Positions 7,282 to 15,455 are shown, counted from the stretch's first letter. The stretch: DNA of 35,234 bases from Paracoccaceae bacterium (GCA_015487335.1 WFPZ01000205.1:1-35234), one strand, 5' to 3'. Notes: a model not told the origin generated them from the letters alone. Numbers and translations: made by a program.

Positions 7282-8997
7282 ATGCCTTACCGCGCACCGG
7301 TGGATGAATTCCGTTTCCTGCTCGAACATGTCGTGGGCTACGACCAGGTCGCCGCGACCGAGCGGTTTTCCGAGGCCGGCCCCGAGACGGCCGGGGCGAT
7401 TCTGAGCGAGGCCGGCAAGATGTGCGAAACCGCCCTCGCCCCGCTGCAGCGCAACGGCGATCTGCACCCGGCGCGGCTGGAAGATGGCGTGGTGCGCTGC
7501 TCGCCCGGGTTTGCCGAGGGCTACCGGGCCATTGCCGAGGGCGGGTGGGTCGGCATTTCCGCCAGCCCCGAAAACGGCGGCCTGGGCCTGCCGCACACCC
7601 TGGCCACCGCCGTCAACGACATGATGTCCTCGGCCTGCCTGGCGCTGCAGCTGGCGCCGCTGATGAGCCAGGGCCAGATCGAGGCGCTGGAAAACCACGC
7701 CAGCGAGGAGATCCGGGCGCTTTACCTGCCCAGGCTGATCTCGGGCGAGTGGAACGGCACCATGAACCTGACGGAGCCGCAGGCGGGCTCCGACGTGGGG
7801 GCGCTGCGCTCGCGTGCCGAGCCCAACGGCGACGGCACCTATGCGATTTCGGGGCAGAAGATCTTCATCAGCTGGGCCGACAACGATTTCACCGCCAATA
7901 CCTGCCACCTGGTTCTGGCCCGCCTGCCCGGCGCGCCGGAGGGCACCAGGGGCATCTCGCTGTTCATGGTGCCCAAGCTGATCCCCGATGCCCAGGGCAA
8001 CCCCGGCCGGCCCAACAGCCTGAAGGTGGTCAGCCTCGAACACAAAATGGGGCTGCACGGCTCTCCCACCGCGGTGATGGAATACGACCGCGCCACCGGC
8101 TGGATGGTCGGCGAGCCCAATGCCGGCATGCGCGCCATGTTCACCATGATGAACAACGCCCGCCTCGGGGTGGGGGTGCAGGGAATCGGCCAGGCCGAGG
8201 CGGCCTATCAGCAGGCGCTGGCCCATGCGCTGGAGCGCCGGCAGGGCCGGGTGCCGGTGCAGGACGGGCCCGGCACCATCATCGACCACGCCGACGTGCG
8301 CCGGATGCTGGCCACCATGAAGGCCGAGACCTTCGCCGCGCGCTCCATCGCACTGGCCTGCGCGGTGGCCATCGACATGGGGCATGCCACCGGACAGTCC
8401 GGCTGGCGGGCGCGGGCCGCCTTCCTGACCCCTATCGCCAAGGCCTTCGGCACCGACATCGGCTACGAGGTGGCCGACCTCGGGGTGCAGGTGCATGGTG
8501 GCATGGGCTATATCGAGGAAACCGGCGCGGCGCAGTTCCTGCGCGATTCGCGGGTGTTGCGCATCTACGAGGGCACGAACGGCATCCAGGCGATGGATCT
8601 GGCCGGGCGCAAGCTGGGCGATGGCGGCGAGGCCGCCTGCCGCCTGCTTGACGAAATCCAGAAAGGCGCCGAGGCCAGCCGCGCCCTGCTGCCCGATCTG
8701 GCCACCGCCGTGTGGGGCGCTTCGGAAACCCTGCGCGAGGCCACCGAGTGGATGCTGGAGCAGGGCGATACGAACGAACGTTTCGCCGGCGCGGTGCCCT
8801 ACCTGCGCGGTTTCGCCCGGGTGCTGGGGGCGCATTACCACCTGAAGGCGGCGCTGGCCGAGGGGGGCAAGGGGCCGCGCTCGCGCCTGGCGGCCTTCTA
8901 TATCGGCCGGCTGCTGCCCGAACATGCCGGGCTGCTGGCCCATGCACGCGCCGGGGCGGAGGGGCTTTATGCCCTCTCCGTGGACGATTTCTCGTGA
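7282..8997 (+). CDS. Acyl-CoA dehydrogenase with C-terminal extension (DmdC-like subfamily)
   Basis: A 571-residue FAD flavoprotein that would oxidise an acyl-CoA to the 2-enoyl-CoA and pass electrons to ETF. The core motifs are MNLTEPQAGSDVGALR, an HKMGLHGSPTA region, QVHGGMGYIEETGAAQFLRD and RIYEGTNGIQAMDLAGRK, which carries the catalytic Glu. A further C-terminal domain of about 120 residues marks the long subfamily that includes 3-methylmercaptopropionyl-CoA dehydrogenase (DmdC); the exact substrate cannot be read from sequence. ATG 7282 has GGGGGAG upstream. It overlaps the hydrolase gene by four bases, so the pair is probably co-translated. ETF-quinone oxidoreductase, the downstream electron acceptor, is encoded 6.6 kb further on. 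Confidence 0.92.
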   Translation: MPYRAPVDEFRFLLEHVVGYDQVAATERFSEAGPETAGAILSEAGKMCETALAPLQRNGDLHPARLEDGVVRCSPGFAEGYRAIAEGGWVGISASPENGGLGLPHTLATAVNDMMSSACLALQLAPLMSQGQIEALENHASEEIRALYLPRLISGEWNGTMNLTEPQAGSDVGALRSRAEPNGDGTYAISGQKIFISWADNDFTANTCHLVLARLPGAPEGTRGISLFMVPKLIPDAQGNPGRPNSLKVVSLEHKMGLHGSPTAVMEYDRATGWMVGEPNAGMRAMFTMMNNARLGVGVQGIGQAEAAYQQALAHALERRQGRVPVQDGPGTIIDHADVRRMLATMKAETFAARSIALACAVAIDMGHATGQSGWRARAAFLTPIAKAFGTDIGYEVADLGVQVHGGMGYIEETGAAQFLRDSRVLRIYEGTNGIQAMDLAGRKLGDGGEAACRLLDEIQKGAEASRALLPDLATAVWGASETLREATEWMLEQGDTNERFAGAVPYLRGFARVLGAHYHLKAALAEGGKGPRSRLAAFYIGRLLPEHAGLLAHARAGAEGLYALSVDDFS

Positions 8998-10049
8998 GCG
9001 GCGGGCGCGCCGCGCCGGCACCGATTCGCACGCCGGTGCAGGAGCCCCCCGCCCCCGGCGAGGCGGCGGAACCGGCCGAGGGCATCCTGTGGCTTCGCCT
9101 GCCGCTGCCGATGGCGCTCGACCATGTCAATTGCTATGCGCTGGACGACGGCGACGGCTGGACACTCGTCGATACCGGTCTCGACACCCGCAAGACCCGC
9201 GCCATCTGGGAGGCGCTGCTGAGCGGGCCGCTGAAAGGCCGCCCGGTGCGCCGGCTTGTCGTCACCCACCACCACCCCGATCACATCGGGCTGGCCGGGT
9301 GGTTCCAGCGCGCCCACGGGGCCGAGCTTGTCGCCACCCGCACCGCATGGCTGATGGCGCGCATGCTGGTGCTGGACGAACAAATGCTGCCCACCGAAGA
9401 GATGCTGGCGTTCTGGCGTTCGGCCGGGATGGCGCCGCATATCCTTGCCCGCCGCGCCGGCGAACGGCCGTTCAACTTTGCCGATGTGGTGGCGCCGATG
9501 CCGCTGGGCTATCGCCGCATCAAGGAAGGCGATGCCATCGAGATGGGCGGGCGGCGCTGGCAGGTGCGCATCGGCAACGGCCACGCCCCCGAGCACGCCA
9601 CCTTCTGGGCGGAAGGGGACGATCTCGTGATCGGCGGCGACCAGCTGCTGGCGACCATCTCGCCCAACATCGGCCTCTATGCCACCGAACCCGAGGCCGA
9701 CCCGGTGGGCGAGTGGCTGGATGCCTGCAAACGGCTGCGCGCCCTTGCCAACGACCGCCAGCTGGTTCTGCCCGGCCACAAGCTGCCGTTTACCGGCCTG
9801 CCGGCCCGGATGGCCCAGCTGATCGACAACCACCACGGGGCGCTGGCGCGACTGGAGGAGTTTCTCGTCACGCCGCATACTGCGGCCGAATGTTTCGGGG
9901 TCCTCTTCAGGCGCGAGATCGGCGAGGAGGAATACGGGCTGGCCCTTGTCGAGGCCATGGCGCATGTGGTTCATCTGTGGCACCAGGGAAAGGTGACGCG
10001 CCGCATTCGCGACGATGGCGCGTGGCTGTGGCAAACCGAGGCCGGATAA
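8994..10049 (+). CDS. Metallo-beta-lactamase-fold hydrolase
   Basis: A 351-residue MBL-fold protein. The metal ligands are visible: VTHHHPDHIG (the HxHxDH motif), a later GHAPEHA His, the bridging Asp in VIGGDQLL, and LPGHKLPF near the C-terminal part. A helical C-terminal region of about 80 residues follows, as in LACTB2-like hydrolases. The substrate is unknown. The GTG start at 8994 overlaps the stop of the acyl-CoA dehydrogenase gene (GTGA). It is chosen because the next in-frame Met would remove the first beta strand of the fold. Tight coupling suggests a role linked to the acyl-CoA pathway, perhaps thioester hydrolysis (inference). Confidence 0.88.
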   Translation: MSGGRAAPAPIRTPVQEPPAPGEAAEPAEGILWLRLPLPMALDHVNCYALDDGDGWTLVDTGLDTRKTRAIWEALLSGPLKGRPVRRLVVTHHHPDHIGLAGWFQRAHGAELVATRTAWLMARMLVLDEQMLPTEEMLAFWRSAGMAPHILARRAGERPFNFADVVAPMPLGYRRIKEGDAIEMGGRRWQVRIGNGHAPEHATFWAEGDDLVIGGDQLLATISPNIGLYATEPEADPVGEWLDACKRLRALANDRQLVLPGHKLPFTGLPARMAQLIDNHHGALARLEEFLVTPHTAAECFGVLFRREIGEEEYGLALVEAMAHVVHLWHQGKVTRRIRDDGAWLWQTEAG

Positions 10050-10064
10050 ATGTTGTGCGATGAG

Positions 10065-10083
10065 GCCCGGGCCCGGCCCGGGC
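10065..10083 (+). terminator. GC-rich hairpin after the MBL hydrolase gene
   Basis: GCCCGGG, a five-base loop and CCCGGGC form a perfect 7-bp stem 16 bases after the stop codon. There is no T-run, so it would be a weak or Rho-assisted terminator. It separates the acyl-CoA dehydrogenase operon from the oxidase subunit promoter. Confidence 0.35.
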
Positions 10084-10109
10084 TGCGGCCGTTTCGCGCC
10101 TGCCGGGCC

Positions 10110-10138
10110 GTGACAGAGCGGCAAAAATCGGCTAGGTA
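10110..10138 (+). promoter_or_regulatory. Putative promoter of the aa3 oxidase subunit IV gene
   Basis: GTGACA (five of six -35 consensus bases), exactly 17 bases, then TAGGTA. The predicted start is near 10145, leaving a leader of about 25 bases before the ATG at 10171. The same GTGACA-N17 arrangement is seen before the DUF465 gene at 22055. Confidence 0.4.
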
Positions 10139-10170
10139 ACCGGCAACGCGAATACGAACAGGGTTGGAAA

Positions 10171-10314
10171 ATGGCAGAAAACGCTGAATACAAGGAAGGT
10201 TCGATGGATATCACCGAGCACGAGAAGACCTTCAGGGGCTTCATCAGGATCACGATCCGCTCGGTCATTGCCATCTTCGCCATCCTGATCTTCCTGGCCC
10301 TCTTCGCCACCTGA
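10171..10314 (+). CDS. aa3-type cytochrome c oxidase subunit IV (small membrane peptide)
   Basis: A 47-residue single-span membrane peptide: a polar N-terminal part (MAENAEYKEGSMDITEHEK), then T-F-R-G-F and a hydrophobic helix from about residue 25 to the end. The ITEHEKTFxGF pattern followed by one helix is that of the alphaproteobacterial aa3 oxidase subunit IV family, seen as a single helix in the Paracoccus and Rhodobacter enzymes. It is not needed for catalysis in those systems. The main oxidase genes are not in this window; an orphan position is usual. It has its own putative promoter and stands alone between two operons. Confidence 0.88.
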   Translation: MAENAEYKEGSMDITEHEKTFRGFIRITIRSVIAIFAILIFLALFAT

Positions 10315-10502
10315 GAACGCCGCCTCGCGCAGGGGCGGGGGCGCTGTTCCGCCCTCAGATGTGCCTTTCACCGCGCGGCCGGGCCCTTGGGGAGGCCTGA
10401 CGGCTGGCTTCGGCTGCAGATTGCCGCGCTGCTTCGGGCAGGCTTGCCGGCGCGGCCCGGCTGTGCTCCACTGTCGCCGCTGCCACGCGGGACTGGGGCC
10501 GG

Positions 10503-11387
10503 ATGAGCGTATCGGAAGAAACTGGCGACTACCTGATCGCGCCCGATCCACTGCGGCCGGGGCTGACCCGCCGCCTGGAGGGAACCGATCACACCGGCGC
10601 GCCGGTCACCGCCTCGGTGGTCGAGGAGCGGCCGCTGACCATCTTCCTCAACAGCCGCGAGATTGTCACCGCCATGACCATCGGGGATTACCCCGAATAC
10701 CTGGCGCTGGGCTTTCTGCGCAACCAGGGCATGCTGGGCGACATGGCCGATGTCACCGCCGTAGATCACGACGAGGAAACCGGCACCGTGGTGGTGCGCA
10801 CCGCCAGCCGCACCAGCTATGAGGAAAAGCTGGAGAAGAAGACCCGCACCTCGGGCTGCGCGGTGGGCACGGTGTTCGGCGACATGATGGAGGGAATCGA
10901 GGGCCTGCGCCTTCCCCGGGCCGAACTGCGCACCAGCTGGCTCTATGCGCTGGCGCACAAGATCAACCGCACCCCCAGCCTCTACCTCGAGGCCGGCGCG
11001 ATCCACGGCACGGTGCTGTGCCGGCGTGACAGGCCGCTTGTCTACATGGAGGACGTGGGCCGGCACAACGCGGTGGACAAGATCGCGGGCTGGATGCTGG
11101 CGCAAGGGGAGCGCGCCGAGGACAAGATCCTTTACACCACCGGGCGGCTGACTTCGGAGATGGTGATCAAGACGGCGCAGATGGGGATCCCGGTGCTGGC
11201 CTCGCGTTCGGGCTTCACCGCCTGGGGGGTGGAGATCGCCCGCCAGGTGGGGCTCACCCTGATCGGGCGGATGCGCGGGCGGCGGTTTCTGTGCCTCTCC
11301 GGCGAAGAGCGGCTGGTGCGCGATGCCGATCCGGGCGCGGTGCCCGAGGAAGACAGCCGCCACCGCCGCAAGGGGGCACAAGGATGA
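10503..11387 (+). CDS. fdhD: Formate dehydrogenase accessory sulfurtransferase FdhD
   Basis: FdhD moves sulfur from a cysteine desulfurase to the molybdenum cofactor, activating formate dehydrogenase. The 294-residue protein shows the family blocks EERPLTIFLNSREIVTAMTI, YLALGFLRNQG, MEDVGRHNAVDKIAGWML and TTGRLTSEMVIKTAQMGIP. The CxxC motif of the E. coli protein (C121/C124) is here C119-A-V-G122, so only the first Cys, the more important one in E. coli, remains. It is the first gene of the fdhD-mobA-mobB/moeA operon. Its stop overlaps the mobA ATG in the ATGA form. The 188 bases upstream are very GC-rich and show no recognised riboswitch. Confidence 0.95.
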   Translation: MSVSEETGDYLIAPDPLRPGLTRRLEGTDHTGAPVTASVVEERPLTIFLNSREIVTAMTIGDYPEYLALGFLRNQGMLGDMADVTAVDHDEETGTVVVRTASRTSYEEKLEKKTRTSGCAVGTVFGDMMEGIEGLRLPRAELRTSWLYALAHKINRTPSLYLEAGAIHGTVLCRRDRPLVYMEDVGRHNAVDKIAGWMLAQGERAEDKILYTTGRLTSEMVIKTAQMGIPVLASRSGFTAWGVEIARQVGLTLIGRMRGRRFLCLSGEERLVRDADPGAVPEEDSRHRRKGAQG

Positions 11388-12007
11388 GCGCCGTGCCCGG
11401 CGTGATTCTCGCAGGCGGGCTGGCCACGCGCATGGGCGGCGGCGACAAGTGCCTGCTGGAACTGGCCTCCCGCCCGCTGCTGGCCCATGTGATCGAGCGC
11501 CTCGCCCCGCAGGCCGGGCCGCTGGCACTCAACGCCAACGGCGATCCGGCCCGGTTTGCGCCTTTCGGTCTGCCGGTCCTGCCCGACAGCGTCCCGGGTT
11601 TTCCCGGGCCGCTGGCCGGGGTTCTGGCCGGGCTCGACTGGGCGCAGGCGCTGGGGGCGGCGCAGATTGTCACCGTGGCGGCGGATACGCCCTTCTTCCC
11701 CACCGATCTGGTGGCGCGGCTGCAGGCGGCGGCCGAGGCGCAGGGGGCGCCGATCGCGCTCGCCGCCACGCCGGACGAGCGCCGCGGCCTGGCGCGCCAT
11801 CCCACCTTCGGGCTGTGGCCGGTGGCGCTGCGCGAGGATCTGCGCGCGGCGCTGCAGGCGGGCACCCGCAAGGTCGTGGCCTGGACGGACCGCCACGGCG
11901 CGGCCAATGCGTTGTTCGATGCCTCGGCGCACGATCCCTTCTTCAACATCAACACGCCGGAAGACCTGGAACGCGCCCGGCGGATACTTGCGGAGCAGAC
12001 CACATGA
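11384..12007 (+). CDS. mobA: Molybdenum cofactor guanylyltransferase MobA
   Basis: MobA attaches GMP from GTP to molybdopterin to make the guanine dinucleotide cofactor used by DMSO-reductase-family enzymes such as formate dehydrogenase. The 207-residue protein starts with the nucleotidyltransferase loop VILAGGLATRMGGGDKCLLEL, then has PDSVPGFPGPLAGVLAGL, the metal-binding VAADTPFFP, RHPTFGLWPV and the C-terminal FFNINTPEDLERA. All are standard MobA motifs. It overlaps fdhD and the mobB-moeA gene by four bases on each side (ATGA), so the three are translationally coupled. Confidence 0.96.
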   Translation: MSAVPGVILAGGLATRMGGGDKCLLELASRPLLAHVIERLAPQAGPLALNANGDPARFAPFGLPVLPDSVPGFPGPLAGVLAGLDWAQALGAAQIVTVAADTPFFPTDLVARLQAAAEAQGAPIALAATPDERRGLARHPTFGLWPVALREDLRAALQAGTRKVVAWTDRHGAANALFDASAHDPFFNINTPEDLERARRILAEQTT

Positions 12008-13782
12008 GGGTTTTCGGTGTCGTCGGATGGAAGAACACCGGCAAGACCGGGCTGATGGAGCGGCTGGTGGCCGAGATCACCGGCCGGGGGTTTTCCGTCT
12101 CCACGCTCAAGCACGCCCACCACAGCTTTGACGTGGATCAGCCCGGCAAGGACAGCTACCGCCACCGTGCCGCCGGCGCCACCGAGGTGCTGCTGTCCTC
12201 GCGCAACCGCTGGGCGCTGATGCATGAAAACCGCGCCGAGGGGGAGGCCCCGCTGGAGCGCCTGCTGGCCCGGCTGTCGCCCGTCGATCTGGTGCTGATC
12301 GAGGGCTACAAGCGCGACGACCATCCCAAGGTGGAGGCTCACCGCGCCGAAACCGGCAAGCCGCTGATCGCGCCGGGCGATCCCACGGTGCGGGCCGTGG
12401 CCTCGGACGTGCCGCTGGAAGGGCTGGAGATACCGGTGTTTCACCTCGACGATACCGCCGCGGTGGCCGATTTCATCCTGTCCGAGACGGGACTGGCGCC
12501 ACAGCCCGCCGAACCTGCCGCACCTCCCGCGCCGCCGAAACTGCGCGATGACTGCTTCGCCCTGCCCGACGGGGTGGAATGGGCCCCCGTGGACGAGGTT
12601 CTTGCCCGGCTGCGCGACAGCCTGCACCCGGTGGTGGGTCGCCGGACGATGCCGGTGGCAAAGGCGCTGGGCCGGGTGCTGGCCAGCGATGCGGTGGCGC
12701 TGCGCTCCAACCCTCCGCATGCCAATTCCGCGGTGGACGGTTACGGCCTGGCTCATGCCGCCACCGGCGAGGGGGCGCAAAGCCTGCCGCTGCTCGAGGG
12801 CCGCTCGGCCGCCGGCGCCCCCTTCGAGGGCACCGTGCCCCCAGGCCATGCGGTGCGCATCCTCACCGGGGCCCTGATCCCGCCCGGGGTGGATACGATC
12901 ATCATGCAGGAGGACGTGGTGGCCGAGGGCGGGCGGCTGTCCTTCAACGGACCGCTGAAGAAGGGGGCGAACGTCCGCCCGGCGGGGGAGGATGCGAAGG
13001 CGGGAGAGCCCGTGCTGAGCGCGGGCCGGCACCTTGGGCCGCAGCACCTGGCGCTGCTTGCCGCGGTGGGCCGCTCGCAGGTGGAGGTTTTCGAGCCGCT
13101 GCGCGTGGGTGTGCTCTCGACCGGCGACGAGATCGTGGAGCCGGGCGCCACGGCGGAGCCCTCGAAGACCTATGACGCCAATCGCCCGATGCTGCTGGGG
13201 CTGGCCCGGAAATGGGGCCATGAGGCGGTGGACCTCGGCCATGTGGCCGATGACCGCGCCCGGCTGCGCGCGGTGCTGGACGAGGCGGCGGACAGGGTGG
13301 ACGTGATCCTGACCAGCGGCGGGGCCTCGGCCGGCGAGGAAGATCACGTCTCGGCCCTGCTGGAGGAGGTCGGCGCGCTTTCGCTGTGGCGGGTGGCGAT
13401 CAAGCCGGGCCGCCCGCTGGCGCTGGGAATGTGGGCCGGCGTGCCGGTGTTCGGCCTGCCCGGCAACCCGGTGGCGGCCTTCGTCTGCGCGCTGATCTTC
13501 GCCCGCCCGGCGCTTTCGCAGCTGGCCGGCGCCGGCTGGCCCGAACCGGCGGCCCTGCAGCTGCCGGCAGCCTTCGAGAAGCGCAAGCGGCCGGGGCGGC
13601 GCGAGTATCTGCGTGCCCGGATGCGGGCCGACGGGCAGGTGGAGGTTTACGAAAGCGAGGGTTCGGGCCGCGTCTCGGGGCTGGTCTGGGCCGACGGGCT
13701 GGTGGAGCTGGAGGACGAGGGCCGCCACATCCGGCCCGGCGACATGGTGCGCTACCTGCCGTTTTCCGGCTTCGGGCTGTAG
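12004..13782 (+). CDS. Fused MobB adaptor / MoeA molybdopterin molybdotransferase
   Basis: A 592-residue two-domain protein read without interruption. Residues 1-165 are MobB, a GTP-binding partner of MobA: P-loop GWKNTGKT at 8-15, TLKHAHHSFDVDQPGKDS and LVLIEGYK. An Ala/Pro linker (about 165-180) joins MoeA (about 181-592), which inserts molybdate into adenylated molybdopterin. MoeA motifs include NSAVDGYGLA, LSTGDEIVEPG, TSGGASAGEEDHV, KPGRPLALG and LPGNPVAAFV, plus a C-terminal beta domain. This MobB-MoeA fusion is known in Rhodobacterales. One protein thus links molybdenum insertion to the nucleotide step carried out by MobA, encoded just upstream. The gene ends 4 bases before a convergent gene. 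Confidence 0.94.
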   Translation: MRVFGVVGWKNTGKTGLMERLVAEITGRGFSVSTLKHAHHSFDVDQPGKDSYRHRAAGATEVLLSSRNRWALMHENRAEGEAPLERLLARLSPVDLVLIEGYKRDDHPKVEAHRAETGKPLIAPGDPTVRAVASDVPLEGLEIPVFHLDDTAAVADFILSETGLAPQPAEPAAPPAPPKLRDDCFALPDGVEWAPVDEVLARLRDSLHPVVGRRTMPVAKALGRVLASDAVALRSNPPHANSAVDGYGLAHAATGEGAQSLPLLEGRSAAGAPFEGTVPPGHAVRILTGALIPPGVDTIIMQEDVVAEGGRLSFNGPLKKGANVRPAGEDAKAGEPVLSAGRHLGPQHLALLAAVGRSQVEVFEPLRVGVLSTGDEIVEPGATAEPSKTYDANRPMLLGLARKWGHEAVDLGHVADDRARLRAVLDEAADRVDVILTSGGASAGEEDHVSALLEEVGALSLWRVAIKPGRPLALGMWAGVPVFGLPGNPVAAFVCALIFARPALSQLAGAGWPEPAALQLPAAFEKRKRPGRREYLRARMRADGQVEVYESEGSGRVSGLVWADGLVELEDEGRHIRPGDMVRYLPFSGFGL

Positions 13783-13786
13783 CGGT

Positions 13787-14821
13787 TCAGTCGAAGGTGC
13801 CCGTCACCCGCCCCAGCAGCATGAAGGCGCGCGCGGTGCGGGTGTCGGCCAGGGCGTTGATCTCTTCGTCGGTGGCGGTTTTCTCGAATTCCGAGAAGGT
13901 GCGGTCGAAGCGGCGCAGGAAGTGGTGCACCGAGTCGCGGAACACCGGGTCCTGGCGCATCCGCCCGGCGGCCAGCGCCAGCGCCGAGCGGTCGCGGATG
14001 CCGCCCAGCATGGCCACCGTCTTGCCGCGCTCGCCCTTGGCGAAGCGTCGCCAGATTTCGGGCCGCGCCCGGTCGGGGCGCAGATCGTCCATGTAGATGC
14101 CGTCCTGCGACAGCAGGGTCAGCACGTCCTGGGCGGCCTGCACCAGCTGCGCGGCCGAGCGGTCTTGCAAGGCCCGACGCAGGGCGCGGAAGCCTTCCTT
14201 GTCTTCCGGGTCGTCGGGGAAGTTCAGGGCGCGGATGAAATCAGCCACCGAGAGCGGCGGGGCCAGGGGCTCGTCCGGGGTGTCAAGGGCCAGGCTGGGC
14301 TGGGCCTCGGCCGCGGATTCGCCTGCGGGCAGGGCGGCCTTGCGCTCGGCCTCGGCCTCTTCCGCGGCGGGGCGGATCGAGGTGAACATGGCCAGCTTCT
14401 CTTCGGTCTTGCGCTGGGCGGCGGCGATTTCCTCAAGCTTCTTCTCGAAGGAAGGGCCGAGCGGGGCCGCGCCCGATTGCTGCTGCTGCAGGTAGCTGTG
14501 GCGCATGGCGTTCACCGCGGCCTCCAGCCGTGCGGCCTCTTCGCGCATCACCCGCGCCGAACGCGCCGCGGCTGCGGCCACCCAGATCAGCGCCACCGGC
14601 AGGAAGATGGCGACGAAGGTCGTCACGAAGTTCACCACGTCCGCCCTCGGGCCGCCGCCCTCGCCGCGGCCCGAGGCGAAGACGAAGAACAGCGTCACCG
14701 CAAGCAGCCACAGCGCCGAGGCCGCGCCGGCCACCAGTTCGGTGGTGGTGACCTGCGGCCCCTTGCTGCGGCGCGAGAAGATCCCGAGGTCCATCGGCTT
14801 TTCCTGTCCGGGTTCGGCCAT
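13787..14821 (-). CDS. Unknown membrane-anchored coiled-coil protein
   Basis: A 344-residue protein I do not recognise. The N-terminus is cytoplasmic and charged, followed by two hydrophobic helices at about 30-49 and 64-86. A long heptad-like stretch comes next (RVMREEAARLEAAVNAMRHS and the region to about 145). An Ala/Glu/Pro-rich linker of roughly 40 residues leads into a C-terminal helical domain beginning SVADFIRALNFPDDPEDKEG. That domain is rich in Arg and Asp and looks conserved in style. ATG 14821 has GCGGAGG six bases upstream. It follows greA with a 28-base gap, so it is probably in the greA operon. No catalytic motif is visible. Confidence 0.8.
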   Translation of the reverse strand: MAEPGQEKPMDLGIFSRRSKGPQVTTTELVAGAASALWLLAVTLFFVFASGRGEGGGPRADVVNFVTTFVAIFLPVALIWVAAAAARSARVMREEAARLEAAVNAMRHSYLQQQQSGAAPLGPSFEKKLEEIAAAQRKTEEKLAMFTSIRPAAEEAEAERKAALPAGESAAEAQPSLALDTPDEPLAPPLSVADFIRALNFPDDPEDKEGFRALRRALQDRSAAQLVQAAQDVLTLLSQDGIYMDDLRPDRARPEIWRRFAKGERGKTVAMLGGIRDRSALALAAGRMRQDPVFRDSVHHFLRRFDRTFSEFEKTATDEEINALADTRTARAFMLLGRVTGTFD

Positions 14822-14849
14822 CGTCGCCTCCGCATTGCGGCCAGAAGCT

Positions 14850-15320
14850 TCAGATGTATCTGACCGATACGATCTCGTAAGCCTTTTCGCCGCCGGGGGT
14901 GCGCACCTCTACGCTGTCGCCCTCTTCCTTGCCGATCAGCGCGCGCGCCAGCGGCGAGCGGATGTTGAGCTTGCCCGCCTCGATGTCGGCCTCGGCCTCG
15001 CCGACGATCTGGTAGGTCTTTTCCTCTTCGGTGTCCTCGTCCACCAGGGTTACCGTGGCGCCGAACTTGATCGGGCCGGACAGTTTTGCCGGATCGATCA
15101 CCTCGGCCAGCGACAGGAGCCCCTCGATTTCCTTGATGCGGCCCTCGATGAAGCTCTGCTTTTCGCGCGCCGAGTGGTATTCGGCGTTTTCCGAGAGGTC
15201 GCCATGCTCGCGCGCCTCGGCAATCGCCCTGATGATGGCCGGGCGCTCGACGCTCTTGAGCTGCTTCAGCTCTTCGTTCAGCGCGGAATGGCCCGCGCGG
15301 GTCATAGGTATCTTTTCCAT
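14850..15320 (-). CDS. greA: Transcription elongation factor GreA
   Basis: GreA enters the secondary channel of RNA polymerase and stimulates cleavage of backtracked RNA. The 156-residue protein has the N-terminal coiled coil with MTRAGHSALNEELKQLKSV, the tip acidic residues in GDLSENAEYHSAREKQ, and the C-terminal FKBP-like domain ending SPLARALIGKEEGDSVEV and KAYEIVSVRYI. Length matches the family. The ATG at 15320 begins MEKIPMT, the normal GreA N-terminus. A far longer open frame continues to the right but only as the antisense of the ETF-QO gene. A 15-base perfect dyad lies 17-31 bases upstream. Confidence 0.97.
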   Translation of the reverse strand: MEKIPMTRAGHSALNEELKQLKSVERPAIIRAIAEAREHGDLSENAEYHSAREKQSFIEGRIKEIEGLLSLAEVIDPAKLSGPIKFGATVTLVDEDTEEEKTYQIVGEAEADIEAGKLNIRSPLARALIGKEEGDSVEVRTPGGEKAYEIVSVRYI

Positions 15321-15336
15321 GTTTCTCGGCCAGCCC

Positions 15337-15351
15337 TTGCGAAACTCGCAA
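15337..15351 (-). promoter_or_regulatory. Dyad in the greA leader
   Basis: TTGCGA, three bases and TCGCAA form a perfect 6-bp inverted repeat 17-31 bases before the greA ATG. It could be an operator or an mRNA hairpin near the ribosome site. The function is unknown. Confidence 0.3.
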
Positions 15352-15432
15352 CATTTTCCGTCACGGCCAGAGGCCGCCGACTTGCGGCCAAATGAACCGA
15401 GAGAGCCCCGGAATGCAAGAGAAAGAACGGCG

Positions 15433-15455
15433 CCGGCAGGGCGGAGCCGGTTTTT
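15433..15455 (+). terminator. Terminator-like hairpin in the greA / ETF-QO divergent gap
   Basis: CCGGC, an eight-base loop and GCCGG (15446-15450) are followed directly by TTTTT (15451-15455) on the plus strand. It lies upstream of the likely ETF-QO promoter, so it would stop a short plus-strand transcript antisense to the greA leader. It may be chance. Confidence 0.3.

Noticed and set aside
10315..10502. A molybdenum cofactor riboswitch before fdhD
   Set aside because: The 188 bases are GC-rich and can fold in many ways, but I could not fit the conserved stems of the known Moco motif.
11254..13728. A minus-strand open frame of about 820 codons opposite fdhD-end, mobA and mobB-moeA
   Set aside because: It is the antisense of well-conserved genes in a GC-rich genome; its translation is rich in His, Arg, Gln and Pro with no domain and no ribosome site.
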